From the NCBI GenBank assembly GCA_021404525.1, contig JAAWWE010000010.1, forward strand, positions 53,245 to 117,244: a DNA stretch of 64,000 bases, given 5' to 3'. Of the stretch, positions 43,966 through 53,049 are shown piece by piece. Origin of the DNA: Rhodobiaceae bacterium (GTDB lineage: Bacteria > Pseudomonadota > Alphaproteobacteria > Parvibaculales > Parvibaculaceae). Position 1 is the first letter of the stretch, and every line of letters begins with the position of its first letter. The notes beneath the pieces were generated by a model. That model was not told the origin of the DNA. It saw nothing but the letters and a program-made list of their open reading frames with translations, and did no database searches. A program made the position numbers and the translations under genes.

Positions 43966-45507
43966 TTAACCGCGTCGGAACATGGCCTTCAGCTCACCAA
44001 GCTGGGCGGTGCCTGTGGCAATGATCGCGAGACCCAGAAGGAGCCCCCCGCCGGCAATCAGGACCCCAAGAGCAATGACGCCTTCCCAGAAACCTGCTGC
44101 GAGGTAGGGCGCAGCCACGCCCATCCCATACCAGAGCCCCAGCCCCATGGCCGTCGATGAGGCCAGAAGCCGTGGAAGGCGCGACTTCAACCGTGCATCC
44201 ATCTGGTAATGGCCTTCGCTCATCAGCCGTCCGCCCAGAAGCCCGGCGTTCACCCAGGCCGCGGCAGAGGTTGCGAGCGCAATACCCACATAGCCGATCC
44301 AATAGAAGAGGATGAGCGAGCCCGTAATGTTTACCGCGATCCCGATCGCCGCATAGCGCATGGGCGTCACCGTGTCTTCGCGGGCAAAGAAACCGGGCGA
44401 GAAAACTTTGGTGAGCACGAAGGCGGGCAGGCCGATGGCGAAGGCGGATAAGGCGAGCGCCGTACCCGCCGTGTCATCGGCGGTGAAAGCACCGCGCTCG
44501 AACAGGACCTGAATGATGGGGGCGGGAATGACGGCAAGCGCCACCGAAGCGGGCACCGTCAACAGCATTGCAAACTCAAAGGCCCGGTTCTGTGCATTAT
44601 TGGCACCGCTCGCGTCGTCGGCGCGCAGACGACGGGATAGGTCTGGCAGCAGCACAATGCCAATGGCGATGCCCACCACCCCCAGAGGCAGTTGGTAAAT
44701 CCGGTCCGCGTAATAGAGCAGCGACACGGCGCCGTCTTGCAGGCTCGCAATGATGGACCCGATCAACAGGTTGATCTGGGTGATGCCACCAGCGATCACA
44801 CCGGGGATGCCAAGGGTGATGAGCCGCTTCACTCCCGGCGTCATACGCGGCACACGCAGTCGAATGGAAAAGCCTGCGCGTTTTACGGCGATCATCATCA
44901 ACGTAAATTGCGCCGCGCCGGCAAGAGCTACACCCCAGGAAAGAACCAGGCCCGGATTCTCAAAGTGAGGGGCCACAAACCAGATCGCCGCAATCAGCAC
45001 AATGTTGAGCAAGATCGGTGCTGCTGCGGCGGCGGTAAACCGTCCAACGGAATTAAGCACCGCCGACAAAAGCGCCACCAGCGACATAAACATGAGATAG
45101 GGAAAGGCAACCCGGGTAAAGAGGATGCCCATCTCAAACTTGTCCGGCGTGTCCGCAAACCCCGGGGCGATCACATACATGAGCCAGGGCATGGAAAGTT
45201 GCGCTGCCAATGTCAGCAGGATCAGCGTTGTGAGGAGCACGGAGAGCGCTTCTTCTGCGAAGCGTTTGGCAGACGCTTCACCTTCTCCCTCCAGGCGTTT
45301 TGCAAAGAGCGGCACAAAGGCAGAGTTAAAGGCGCCTTCTGCAAAGAGACGCCGAAACAGGTTCGGAAATTTGAATGCAACAAAAAAAGCGTCTGCAATG
45401 GGCCCGGTGCCCAGCACGCCCGCAATAAAGATGTCGCGGATGAAGCCCAGCACCCGACTTATCATGGTCATGCCGCCCACGGTCATGGCAGATCGGACAA
45501 GGTTCAT
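43966..45507 (-). CDS. murJ: Lipid II flippase MurJ
   Basis: Inner-membrane flippase that moves lipid II to the periplasmic side for peptidoglycan synthesis. 513 aa with about 14 membrane segments. The N-terminus MTVGGMTMISRVLGFIRDIF is a MurJ/MviN hallmark, followed by IADAFFVAFKFPNLFRRLFA and GAFNSAFVPLF. Further conserved pieces are INLLIGSIIASLQDGAVSLL and RAFFARED-like PGFFAREDTVTPMRYA. Between glnD and trpS. Confidence 0.94.
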   Translation of the reverse strand: MNLVRSAMTVGGMTMISRVLGFIRDIFIAGVLGTGPIADAFFVAFKFPNLFRRLFAEGAFNSAFVPLFAKRLEGEGEASAKRFAEEALSVLLTTLILLTLAAQLSMPWLMYVIAPGFADTPDKFEMGILFTRVAFPYLMFMSLVALLSAVLNSVGRFTAAAAAPILLNIVLIAAIWFVAPHFENPGLVLSWGVALAGAAQFTLMMIAVKRAGFSIRLRVPRMTPGVKRLITLGIPGVIAGGITQINLLIGSIIASLQDGAVSLLYYADRIYQLPLGVVGIAIGIVLLPDLSRRLRADDASGANNAQNRAFEFAMLLTVPASVALAVIPAPIIQVLFERGAFTADDTAGTALALSAFAIGLPAFVLTKVFSPGFFAREDTVTPMRYAAIGIAVNITGSLILFYWIGYVGIALATSAAAWVNAGLLGGRLMSEGHYQMDARLKSRLPRLLASSTAMGLGLWYGMGVAAPYLAAGFWEGVIALGVLIAGGGLLLGLAIIATGTAQLGELKAMFRRG

Positions 45508-45556
45508 GACGGTACTTCAGCTCCGGTGCAGCGATTCGATTTCTTGAGAGTACCTG

Positions 45557-45578
45557 CTCTTTCCCCTTAGGGAAGAGA
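45557..45578 (-). other. Hairpin between glnD and murJ
   Basis: CTCTTTCCC and GGGAAGAG pair with one bulged T around a CTTA loop, 7 bp after the glnD stop. There is no T-run, so it is a weak terminator at best, or an mRNA-stabilising end. Confidence 0.4.
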
Positions 45579-45584
45579 GACCTC

Positions 45585-48449
45585 TCAGGCCGCCGTTTCA
45601 CGGCGCTGCGGGCGGGACTTTTTGATCGGGTTTTCCAAAGCTTCCAGCAGCTGTCGCTCCACCGCCTTCTTCTTGTTGGCGTTGGTCACTTTCTGACCGA
45701 TCAGGTCCTTCACATAGAAGACGTCCACCGCCCGCTCTCCAAAGGTCGCAATATGGGCAGAGCCGATGGTGAGGCCCAAATGGAAGAACGTGCGGGTGAG
45801 CGCATGCAATAGGCCCGGCCGATCAAGGCCGTTCACCTCAATCACCGTAAATTCTTCCGACGCCTCATTGTCGATATAGACATTGGGTGCGATGGTGAAG
45901 GCATCCAGCATGGACTGGCGCTTGTTGCGTTGCTCAATGGCATCTGGCGGCAGGATGTCGCCCGCGAGGACCTTGCGGATCGTGTCCTCGAGCCGCTCCA
46001 ATCGGCGCGGTTCGCGCAAGGCTGTCTTTTGATCGTCCTGCACCGACAGCGTGTCGAGCGCCATGCCGTCGCGGGTCGTGAAGATCTTCGCATCCACAAT
46101 CGTGACGCCGCCGGCCGCGCACGCACCTGCAAAGCGCGAGAAGAGGCCCGGGTGGTCCTGCGTAAAGAGGGTAATCTCCGTTACCGCCCGTTCTGTATCC
46201 GGGCGCGCTTCCACCACCAGCGGCTCATCGCGCCCCTCCCACATGAGGTTGGCGTGGCGCACATGGGTCTCTGTATCAAAGCCCAACCAATAGCCCGGCG
46301 TGTGTCGGCGCAACTGATTTTCGAGCCGTGTTTTTGGCCACTCTTCAGCGAGGGCCTCAGAGAGGGCGTCTTTTGCCGCCGCAATTCGGCCCTCACGGTT
46401 CACGCTTGTCTCACCAGAGAGGACGCCTTCTGTTTCGAAATAGAGTTCACGCAGTAGCTGCGCCTTCCAGCCATTCCAGGTGCCTGGTCCCACCGCTTTG
46501 ATGTCGGCCACGGTGAGGACCAGCAAGAGTTTCAATCTTTCGGGACTTTGCACAATGTTGGCGAAGTCATGAATGGTTTTTGGATCAGAGAGATCGCGCT
46601 TCTGGGCGATGTCGCTCATCACCAGGTGGTTTTCAACAAGCCAGGCAACCGTCTCCGTGTCGCCTTTGCTCATGCCGAGCCGCGGACAGAGTTTGCGAGC
46701 AATGGCAGCGCCCGCCTCGGAATGATCTTCCGGGCGACCTTTGGCAATGTCATGCAGGAACATAGCGACAAAGAGCACATCTCGTTTGCCCGTCTTCGAC
46801 TTGAACACATTGGCGAGCGGATATTCCTCCGCCAAGTCGCCGCGCTCAATTTCTGAGAGAATCCCGATCGCACGGATGAGATGCTCGTCAGCGGTGTAGT
46901 GGTGATACATGTTGAACTGCATGAGCGCCACGATGCGTCCAAAGTCCGGCACAAAACGGCCCAGAACGCCTGCCTCATTCATCTTGCGCAATGTGCGTTC
47001 CGGATTTTTACGCGAGGTCAGAATTTCCAGGAAGAGACGATTGGCTTCGTCGTTCTTGCGCAGTTTCGCATCAATCAGCTTCAGCGAGCGGGTCAACAAT
47101 TGAAGTGCGTTTGGATGGATCTGGAGCCCGTGCTCATCGACCACATGGAAGAGGCGGAGAATATTGACCGGGTCTTCCTCGAAGAAGGAATCGTCTTTCA
47201 CAGACAGGCGGCCTGCGGCCACCTCAAAGCCCTGTACATCTTTCTTCCGGCGCAGCACGCCCATGAAACGGCCAATGCCTGGCTTTTTCTTCTGTTCCTG
47301 ATCCTCCAGGATTGAGCACAGGATGCGGGTGAGGTCACCCACATCTTTCGCCACCAGGAAATAGTGTTTCATGAAACGCTCAACACCACGCAGGCCGCGA
47401 TGTTCCTGATAGCCTAAGAGCTCGGCCATTTCTGTTTGCACATCAAAGGAGATGCGTTCTTCAGCCCGACCGGTCACAAAGTGGAGTTCGCACCGCACGG
47501 CCCAGAGGAAATCTTCTGCCTTGCGGAAGAGGTTGTATTCCTGCTTTGAGAACACGCCGGCCTTTACCAGATCGCCTGGCTTTTTGACGCGGTACACATA
47601 TTTCGCGATCCAGAAGAGCGTGTGGAGATCACGGAGACCACCTTTGCCCTCCTTCACATTGGGCTCAACCAGATAGCGGGACATGCCCGTGCGTTCATGA
47701 CGATCATCCCGCTCGGCGAGCTTGGCTTCTACGAACTCATTGGCGGTGCCTTTGACCACATCCTTGTCGAACGCCACTTCCATGTCGTCGAAGAGCTCCT
47801 TGTCGCCGCAGAGGTAGCGGGACTCCAGGAGCGCGGTTCGAATGGTCATGTCTTCTTTGGAGAGGCGAATGCAGTCGGCGATGGAGCGGGTGGCGTGACC
47901 CACCTTGAGACCTAAATCCCAGAGCGCATAGAGGATGAACTCCGCGAGGCTTTCCCCCCAGGGGGTCTGCTTGTAGGGCAACAAAAAGAGAAGATCGACG
48001 TCAGATCCTGGTGCGAGGGCACCCCGGCCATAACCGCCGGTGGCGACGATGGTCAGGCGCTCAGATGAGGTGGGATTTGTTGCCCGAAACTGGGTCCGAG
48101 TTGCAAAGCCAAACAATTCCCGGATGATGGTGTCCTGGAGATAGGAGAGGCTTTCTGCGCAGACACGGCCCCGATGGGCCCCCTGTTCCAGCCGCTGGCG
48201 TGCCTTTGCCCGACCCTCAGTCTGGGCCGTCTTCAGGATCTCCATCATGGCCTGTCGGAGGGCGGTCTCATTCCCCCCGTGGGCTTCATAAGCGCCGTCC
48301 AAAGCGGCGCTAATAGCCGCCGGGTCAGCAATCTCAAGCATGCTTGGCAGGCTTCGGCCCATGGACGTTCCCTTCAGATTGTCTGCTGGCGCCGCATTTG
48401 CGCCATTGGTCTCACTGTCGTGATTTATTGCAGGAAACTCCACCCGCAA
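45585..48449 (-). CDS. glnD: Bifunctional uridylyltransferase/uridylyl-removing enzyme (PII regulator)
   Basis: Central nitrogen sensor that adds or removes UMP on PII proteins in response to glutamine. 954 aa. The nucleotidyltransferase active site is GGYGRGALAPGSDVDLLFLL. The HD hydrolase site is VAMFLHDIAKGRPEDHSEAG. Two ACT domains follow (EITLFTQDHPGLFSRFAGAC and VIEVNGLDRPGLLHALTRTF). The first start is TTG at 48449 with AAAGG upstream; a GTG two codons later is equally possible. The 244-bp gap to mutS contains palindromes. Confidence 0.95.
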   Translation of the reverse strand: MRVEFPAINHDSETNGANAAPADNLKGTSMGRSLPSMLEIADPAAISAALDGAYEAHGGNETALRQAMMEILKTAQTEGRAKARQRLEQGAHRGRVCAESLSYLQDTIIRELFGFATRTQFRATNPTSSERLTIVATGGYGRGALAPGSDVDLLFLLPYKQTPWGESLAEFILYALWDLGLKVGHATRSIADCIRLSKEDMTIRTALLESRYLCGDKELFDDMEVAFDKDVVKGTANEFVEAKLAERDDRHERTGMSRYLVEPNVKEGKGGLRDLHTLFWIAKYVYRVKKPGDLVKAGVFSKQEYNLFRKAEDFLWAVRCELHFVTGRAEERISFDVQTEMAELLGYQEHRGLRGVERFMKHYFLVAKDVGDLTRILCSILEDQEQKKKPGIGRFMGVLRRKKDVQGFEVAAGRLSVKDDSFFEEDPVNILRLFHVVDEHGLQIHPNALQLLTRSLKLIDAKLRKNDEANRLFLEILTSRKNPERTLRKMNEAGVLGRFVPDFGRIVALMQFNMYHHYTADEHLIRAIGILSEIERGDLAEEYPLANVFKSKTGKRDVLFVAMFLHDIAKGRPEDHSEAGAAIARKLCPRLGMSKGDTETVAWLVENHLVMSDIAQKRDLSDPKTIHDFANIVQSPERLKLLLVLTVADIKAVGPGTWNGWKAQLLRELYFETEGVLSGETSVNREGRIAAAKDALSEALAEEWPKTRLENQLRRHTPGYWLGFDTETHVRHANLMWEGRDEPLVVEARPDTERAVTEITLFTQDHPGLFSRFAGACAAGGVTIVDAKIFTTRDGMALDTLSVQDDQKTALREPRRLERLEDTIRKVLAGDILPPDAIEQRNKRQSMLDAFTIAPNVYIDNEASEEFTVIEVNGLDRPGLLHALTRTFFHLGLTIGSAHIATFGERAVDVFYVKDLIGQKVTNANKKKAVERQLLEALENPIKKSRPQRRETAA

Positions 48450-48602
48450 CCCGTGCCTTTCACTCTATCAGGTCAGGCGGTAATTTCGATCTAAATGAGT
48501 CAATATTGCTGACCAAAAATTATCCTTAAGTATCAGTAGGTTATCCCAGTGTCCGGATGTTCGCTTTCAGCAAATATTAACAGGCGTAAACCTTTAGCTA
48601 GC

Positions 48603-48617
48603 CTTAACCATGTTAAG
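48603..48617. promoter_or_regulatory. Perfect palindrome upstream of glnD
   Basis: CTTAACCATGTTAAG: 6-bp arms, 3-bp spacer, in the AT-rich 244-bp mutS-glnD gap, 154 bp before the glnD start. It contains the TTAACCAT half-element typical of CtrA sites, but the spacing (TTAA-N5-TTAA) is not the CtrA N7 spacing. Confidence 0.35.
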
Positions 48618-48646
48618 TGCCTGACTCTACTGGCGAATCTCGTTTC

Positions 48647-48680
48647 AGGTGAAAATAAGATTCTGGCGAATCTTTCACCT
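48647..48680 (-). terminator. Hairpin downstream of mutS
   Basis: AGGTGAAA...GATTC pairs with GAATC...TTTCACCT (13 bp with a 4-nt bulge, TGGC loop), 14 bp after the mutS stop. No clean T-run follows, so it is either an imperfect terminator or a 3'-end protector. A 10-bp direct repeat TGGCGAATCT (48631 and 48664) includes its loop. Confidence 0.5.
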
Positions 48681-48693
48681 CTAAGCCCTTGAT

Positions 48694-51411
48694 TCAGCTA
48701 CCCGAGTCAGGAATTTTGCCCTTCAGGGCATAAATCAGCTCCAGCGCCTCTTTCGGGGAAAGGTCATCCGGATTGAGTGCGGCGAGTTCCAGCTCCACCG
48801 CACTTGGCTCACCAGAGCGCCCACTTTGAGGTCTAGGGGCGGCTGAGAAGAGGGGCAGATCCTCAACGAGCGTCGCAGCGCCGCTGCTTTCAGATCCTTC
48901 TTCGAGGGCCGTGAGCACTTCATGGGCCCGGTCAATCACTGCCGGGGGAAGACCCGCGAGTTTTGCTACCTGAATGCCATAGGAGCGATCCGCTGCACCA
49001 GCCGCCACCTCGTGCAGGAAAACGACATCGCCCTGCCACTCCTTTACCTTCATCGTCGCGTTGGCCAGATGGGGCAATTTCTCGTTGAGCGCGGTCAACT
49101 CATGATAGTGGGTCGCGAAAAGCGCCCGACACTTGTTGACTTCGTGAAGATGCTCGACCGCTGCCCAGGCAATAGAGAGCCCGTCAAACGTCGCCGTGCC
49201 GCGCCCGATCTCATCGAGAATAACAAGCGCGTGGGCGCCCGCCTGATTGAGGATCGCTGCGGTCTCAATCATCTCCACCATAAAGGTGGAGCGGCCGCGT
49301 GCGAGATCGTCGGCTGCGCCAACACGCGAAAAGAGCCTGTCTACCACCCCGATGGAGGCTTCATGTGCGGGTACAAAACTCCCCATCTGGGCAAGGATCG
49401 CGATGAGTGCGTTTTGGCGCAGGTAAGTAGACTTACCCGCCATGTTTGGGCCGGTCAGCAACCAGAGCCGCCGTGCCTCTTCTGTGTCGGCTGAGAGATC
49501 ACAGTCGTTTGCCACAAAAGGCCCATCTCCTGCCTTTTCGAGCGCTGCCTCCACCACCGGGTGGCGCGCGCCCTTAATGTCAAAGGCGAGAGAGCCGTCT
49601 ACCTTCGGTCGCGTCCAGCGTTGTTCTTCCGCCAGTTCGGCAAGGCCCGCGGCAACATCAAGAACGGCGAGGGCATCGGCTGCCACCGCGATCGTTTGGG
49701 TCTCATCCAGGACGCGGGTGGAGAGCTTGCCAAAAACTTCAAGCTCCAGCTCCAAAGCCTGGGCACCAGCGCGGGAAAGCTTCTCCGCCAGCTCGGAGAG
49801 TTCCACCGTCGTAAAGCGGACAGCGTTCGCCATGGTCTGGCGATGAATATAGGTTTCGTTCAAGGGGGCCGACATGAGCGCGTCTGCATGACGAGGGGAC
49901 ACCTCGATGAAGTAGCCCAGTACGTTATTGTGCTTGATCTTCATGGCGCTGATGGATGTCTCTTCGCCATATTTTGACTGCAGGCCCGCGATGACACGCC
50001 TGCTTTCATCGCGCAGCAACCGCGTCTCGTCCAAGGGCGGATGGTAGCCTTTGGCAACAAAGCCGCCGTCACGGGCAAGTAAAGGCAGATCCACTCCGAG
50101 CGCCCGGGAGAGCTCATCTTTCAAAGCCGCGGCACAAGCCTCCAGCGACCGGCGGGCCTTTTCAATCTCCTGCGGCAGCTCGTCAACTCCGCCCACCAAA
50201 GCGCGCAGGCGCGATGCAATCTCATGTGCCTGTGCCAAGCCGTCTCGAATGGCAGCGAGATCTCTCGGCCCCCCACGTCCCACTGACAGACGGGAAAGCG
50301 AACGGGCCATATCCGGTGCGGCGGCCAAATCACGCCTTAGGTTGGCGCGCAGTTCACGGCTCTCATGCAGAAAGCTGACGGCGTCCTGCCGGGCGCGAAT
50401 GGCAGCAACATCGGTAAGGGGTGCGGCAAGCCTGCTTGCCAGTTCCCGCGCGCCTGCGCCTGTCACTGTGCGGTCGATAGTGGCAAGCAGGGAGCCCTGC
50501 TTTTCGCCGGAGAGCGTTTTGGTGAGTTCCAGATTGGCGCGGGTCGCTGCGTCCATCGCCATGGCAGCGCCCTGCCCCACCTGCGTTGGCGGTTTTAAGG
50601 CCGGCATCTGACCCACTTGCGTCAGATCCAGATAATCGACAAGAGCACCCGCAGCCCCGAGCTCAGCGCGGGTAAACGTTCCAAACGCGTCCAGCGCGCC
50701 GACATTCAATGTTTCTTTTATGCGCCGTTCGGCTCTCGTTGAGTCAAACCGTTCGCCGGGCAGCGGCGTCACCGCCTTCTGCATGGACAGTGTGAAGGCG
50801 ATCTGCTCATCGGCAAGCAGGGCCTGGGGTAAAATCAATTCGCTGGCGTCAAGCCTTGCAAGCTCGGCACCCAGGTTTTCTGCGCCCACCTCGGTGACGG
50901 AAAAATCACCGGTGGAGACATCAGCGTAAGCCAGGCCCAACACGCCACCCGCAGCCGTGCGCGACAGGGCAGCAAGGTAGTTATGCGCGCGAGCGTCCAG
51001 CAGGGTTTCTTCAGTCAGTGTGCCTGGCGTTACCAGACGCACCACCTCACGGCGGACTACGGATTTAGAGCCGCGCTTTTTCGCCTCTGCCGGGTCTTCC
51101 GTCTGTTCGCAAACAGCAACCCGGAAACCTTTGCGGATCAGCCGCTCAAGATAGGCGTCAGCCGCATGCACCGGCACGCCGCACATGGGGATATCTTCCC
51201 CCAGATGTTTGCCGCGTTTGGTGAGCGTAATGTCGAGCGCAGCGGCTGCATCCACCGCATCGTCAAAAAAGAGCTCGTAGAAATCGCCCATCCGATAGAA
51301 CAGGAGGGCATCTTGCTGGCTGGCTTTCAGCTCCAGATATTGCGCCATCATAGGCGTGACAGCATCTGCCTTCTTGGCGGTCGGCTTTTTGTTTTTCTCA
51401 GGCGTGCTCAT
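48694..51411 (-). CDS. mutS: DNA mismatch repair protein MutS
   Basis: Recognises mismatches and small loops and starts repair with ATP. 905 aa. The mismatch-binding N-terminus has [20 protein letters not shown] and FYELFFDDA. Walker A is [20 protein letters not shown]. The signature [19 protein letters not shown] and the Walker B region [18 protein letters not shown] follow, then [11 protein letters not shown]. It is divergent from a secreted orphan and, further on, from maeB. The mutS/maeB divergence is usual in Alphaproteobacteria, with the small genes in between being the local variation. Confidence 0.97.
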   Translation of the reverse strand: MSTPEKNKKPTAKKADAVTPMMAQYLELKASQQDALLFYRMGDFYELFFDDAVDAAAALDITLTKRGKHLGEDIPMCGVPVHAADAYLERLIRKGFRVAVCEQTEDPAEAKKRGSKSVVRREVVRLVTPGTLTEETLLDARAHNYLAALSRTAAGGVLGLAYADVSTGDFSVTEVGAENLGAELARLDASELILPQALLADEQIAFTLSMQKAVTPLPGERFDSTRAERRIKETLNVGALDAFGTFTRAELGAAGALVDYLDLTQVGQMPALKPPTQVGQGAAMAMDAATRANLELTKTLSGEKQGSLLATIDRTVTGAGARELASRLAAPLTDVAAIRARQDAVSFLHESRELRANLRRDLAAAPDMARSLSRLSVGRGGPRDLAAIRDGLAQAHEIASRLRALVGGVDELPQEIEKARRSLEACAAALKDELSRALGVDLPLLARDGGFVAKGYHPPLDETRLLRDESRRVIAGLQSKYGEETSISAMKIKHNNVLGYFIEVSPRHADALMSAPLNETYIHRQTMANAVRFTTVELSELAEKLSRAGAQALELELEVFGKLSTRVLDETQTIAVAADALAVLDVAAGLAELAEEQRWTRPKVDGSLAFDIKGARHPVVEAALEKAGDGPFVANDCDLSADTEEARRLWLLTGPNMAGKSTYLRQNALIAILAQMGSFVPAHEASIGVVDRLFSRVGAADDLARGRSTFMVEMIETAAILNQAGAHALVILDEIGRGTATFDGLSIAWAAVEHLHEVNKCRALFATHYHELTALNEKLPHLANATMKVKEWQGDVVFLHEVAAGAADRSYGIQVAKLAGLPPAVIDRAHEVLTALEEGSESSGAATLVEDLPLFSAAPRPQSGRSGEPSAVELELAALNPDDLSPKEALELIYALKGKIPDSGS

Positions 51412-51504
51412 GGGCGGCGAAGGTATCAGATAGCGATCTGATCTGAAACGTGATCCGGGCCAAAATCCTTATTCTGGTCATATTCACGCGGTTTAAAGCT
51501 CCCC

Positions 51505-52062
51505 ATGAAAACCAAAGCTCTTATGACCCTCACCTTTCTGTCAGCGACATCTTTCGCGTTACCGCTTCAAGCTGAAGAGGCCGTCATCCCTCAAGACACT
51601 GCGGTTCCCCTGCTCCTCGACCTCGACGCCAACGCGCCCCTGGAGCATGACTCTAGTTCTTATGGCTTGACCCAGGATGTGGCTAAACCCGGCGTGGCGC
51701 CGGAGGAGACCACGATCCTGCAGCGGAACGGCCTGGATCCGGACGTCAGCGCAGACGCAAACAGTGTCGGCGCATCCCAACGGCTTGACCTGGGCGCCCA
51801 CCAAGCTGCTGATCAGTCTGTGAACATTCAGCCTTATGTGGAACTGGGTGCTGACCTGGAAGCCCGCGACGATCACCTCATCAATGGGGGCGCCGGGCTT
51901 GCTGCCGATACAAACGCCTCGCTCGGCGGCGGGACGACGGTCAATGTGAATGAACAGATTGACCTGCGGGTTGGATATACGCGCAAAGAAGCGATCAGCG
52001 GCACCAATCGCGACCTGGACGGCGAGGACACTGTGGAGACCGGCGTCTCTATCAAGTTCTGA
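51505..52062 (+). CDS. Secreted acidic protein of unknown function
   Basis: I do not recognise this protein. 185 aa. It has a clear signal peptide (MKTKALMTLTFLSATSFALP, cleavage near LQA-EE), then an acidic region without Cys. The second half alternates in a beta-strand-like manner (VNIQPYVELGADLEAR, TTVNVNEQIDLRVGYTRKEA) and the chain ends ETGVSIKF, a terminal Phe as in outer-membrane beta-barrel proteins. It may be a small outer-membrane or periplasmic protein. It lies alone in the mutS-maeB interval, 93 bp from the mutS start, with a convergent GNAT gene 18 bp after its stop. Confidence 0.7.
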   Translation: MKTKALMTLTFLSATSFALPLQAEEAVIPQDTAVPLLLDLDANAPLEHDSSSYGLTQDVAKPGVAPEETTILQRNGLDPDVSADANSVGASQRLDLGAHQAADQSVNIQPYVELGADLEARDDHLINGGAGLAADTNASLGGGTTVNVNEQIDLRVGYTRKEAISGTNRDLDGEDTVETGVSIKF

Positions 52063-52080
52063 GCCGTTCTCAGTCTTGGC

Positions 52081-52821
52081 CTACAATGCACGCCAGTATC
52101 GGTAGCGATAGAGCTCAGTCTCAAACCCCAACTTTTTGTAGAGCGCCAGCGCGGGAACATTTGCAGCCTCCACCTGCAGACAGGAGAGGGCAGCGCCTTC
52201 CTTTGCTCCCCAAGCCATAAGGGATCCAACAACCTGTTGGGCTAGCCCCTTTCCCCTGTAGCCCGGGTCTGTCACCACGGACTCAATCACCAGGATGCCA
52301 TCGACAATGGCGCCATAAGCAAGAGAAAGCCCTTTGCCGCTTTCTGAAATAGACGCAAAGCGGGCAGGAGCAGATATCCGGTCCAACATGGCGCGATAGG
52401 CTTTTTGCTGCGGCGGCGCCATGGGGCTCAACCGCAATTTGTCAGCAATCCACTCCGGCGAAGGTTTGGAGTGTGACTCTACCAAGGCAAAATCATCTGC
52501 ATTGCTTTGAGACAGAGGTGCCTGCACTGTGCAGGTCTCTCCTTCAGGCTCAAACCCCATCGCCAGGAGCTCCCGCTCAACCGCTGACATGAAAGAAAGC
52601 GTCCGAAACAGGAACGGCTGGTCTCTCTCAGCGTAAAATCTCGCAATGGGGTCAACGATACCTTGAATAGAGCATGACTCTAGGGTCGCATTGGCCGAAT
52701 TGGTCCGTCGGGTTTCTCCGCCCGAGGCACGGCAGAGCCAGCCGCCGATCATCTTGTCCTCGGCCGATGGCCACGCGGTCCAGCACGCGTTTTCCACGCG
52801 CCAGCGAAAGTCGTTTTTCAT
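52081..52821 (-). CDS. GNAT-family N-acetyltransferase
   Basis: A 246-aa acetyltransferase with an N-terminal extension (FRWRVENACWTAWPSAED, TRRTNSANATLE) and a C-terminal GNAT fold. The acetyl-CoA motif is VVTDPGYRGKGLAQQVVGSL and the last strand region ANVPALALYKKLGFETELYR. The ATG at 52821 (MKNDFRWR) is preferred, with GAGGG 8 bp upstream; the frame runs open to 52995 but that part looks non-coding. Substrate unknown. Confidence 0.8.
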   Translation of the reverse strand: MKNDFRWRVENACWTAWPSAEDKMIGGWLCRASGGETRRTNSANATLESCSIQGIVDPIARFYAERDQPFLFRTLSFMSAVERELLAMGFEPEGETCTVQAPLSQSNADDFALVESHSKPSPEWIADKLRLSPMAPPQQKAYRAMLDRISAPARFASISESGKGLSLAYGAIVDGILVIESVVTDPGYRGKGLAQQVVGSLMAWGAKEGAALSCLQVEAANVPALALYKKLGFETELYRYRYWRAL

Positions 52822-53049
52822 GTGGGAAGCCCTCAAAACCCGAGGATAAAGCGACATTTTACCCTCAACAAGGCGAAAACGGCGCCGTTTTTGAGGCGTT
52901 GTCGGACGGTGAACCGGCCCCACTTCACCTGACAAGGCCAGAAAAGCCCCACTTTCTGTCGGAATTTTGGATTCAGGGCTAGCCAGCTTACGCAATATGA
53001 GGTACGCCTACGCGCCGTTTGAGTTCATTTATTGCGCGGAAGGCCCGAA

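Noticed and set aside
44692..45570. A 292-codon plus-strand frame opposite murJ.
   Set aside because: Its composition (His, Arg, Gln, Lys) and lack of a start region indicate an antisense shadow of a membrane protein.
48604..48616. CtrA binding site upstream of glnD.
   Set aside because: The TTAA half-sites are 5 bp apart, not 7; it is kept only as an unassigned palindrome.
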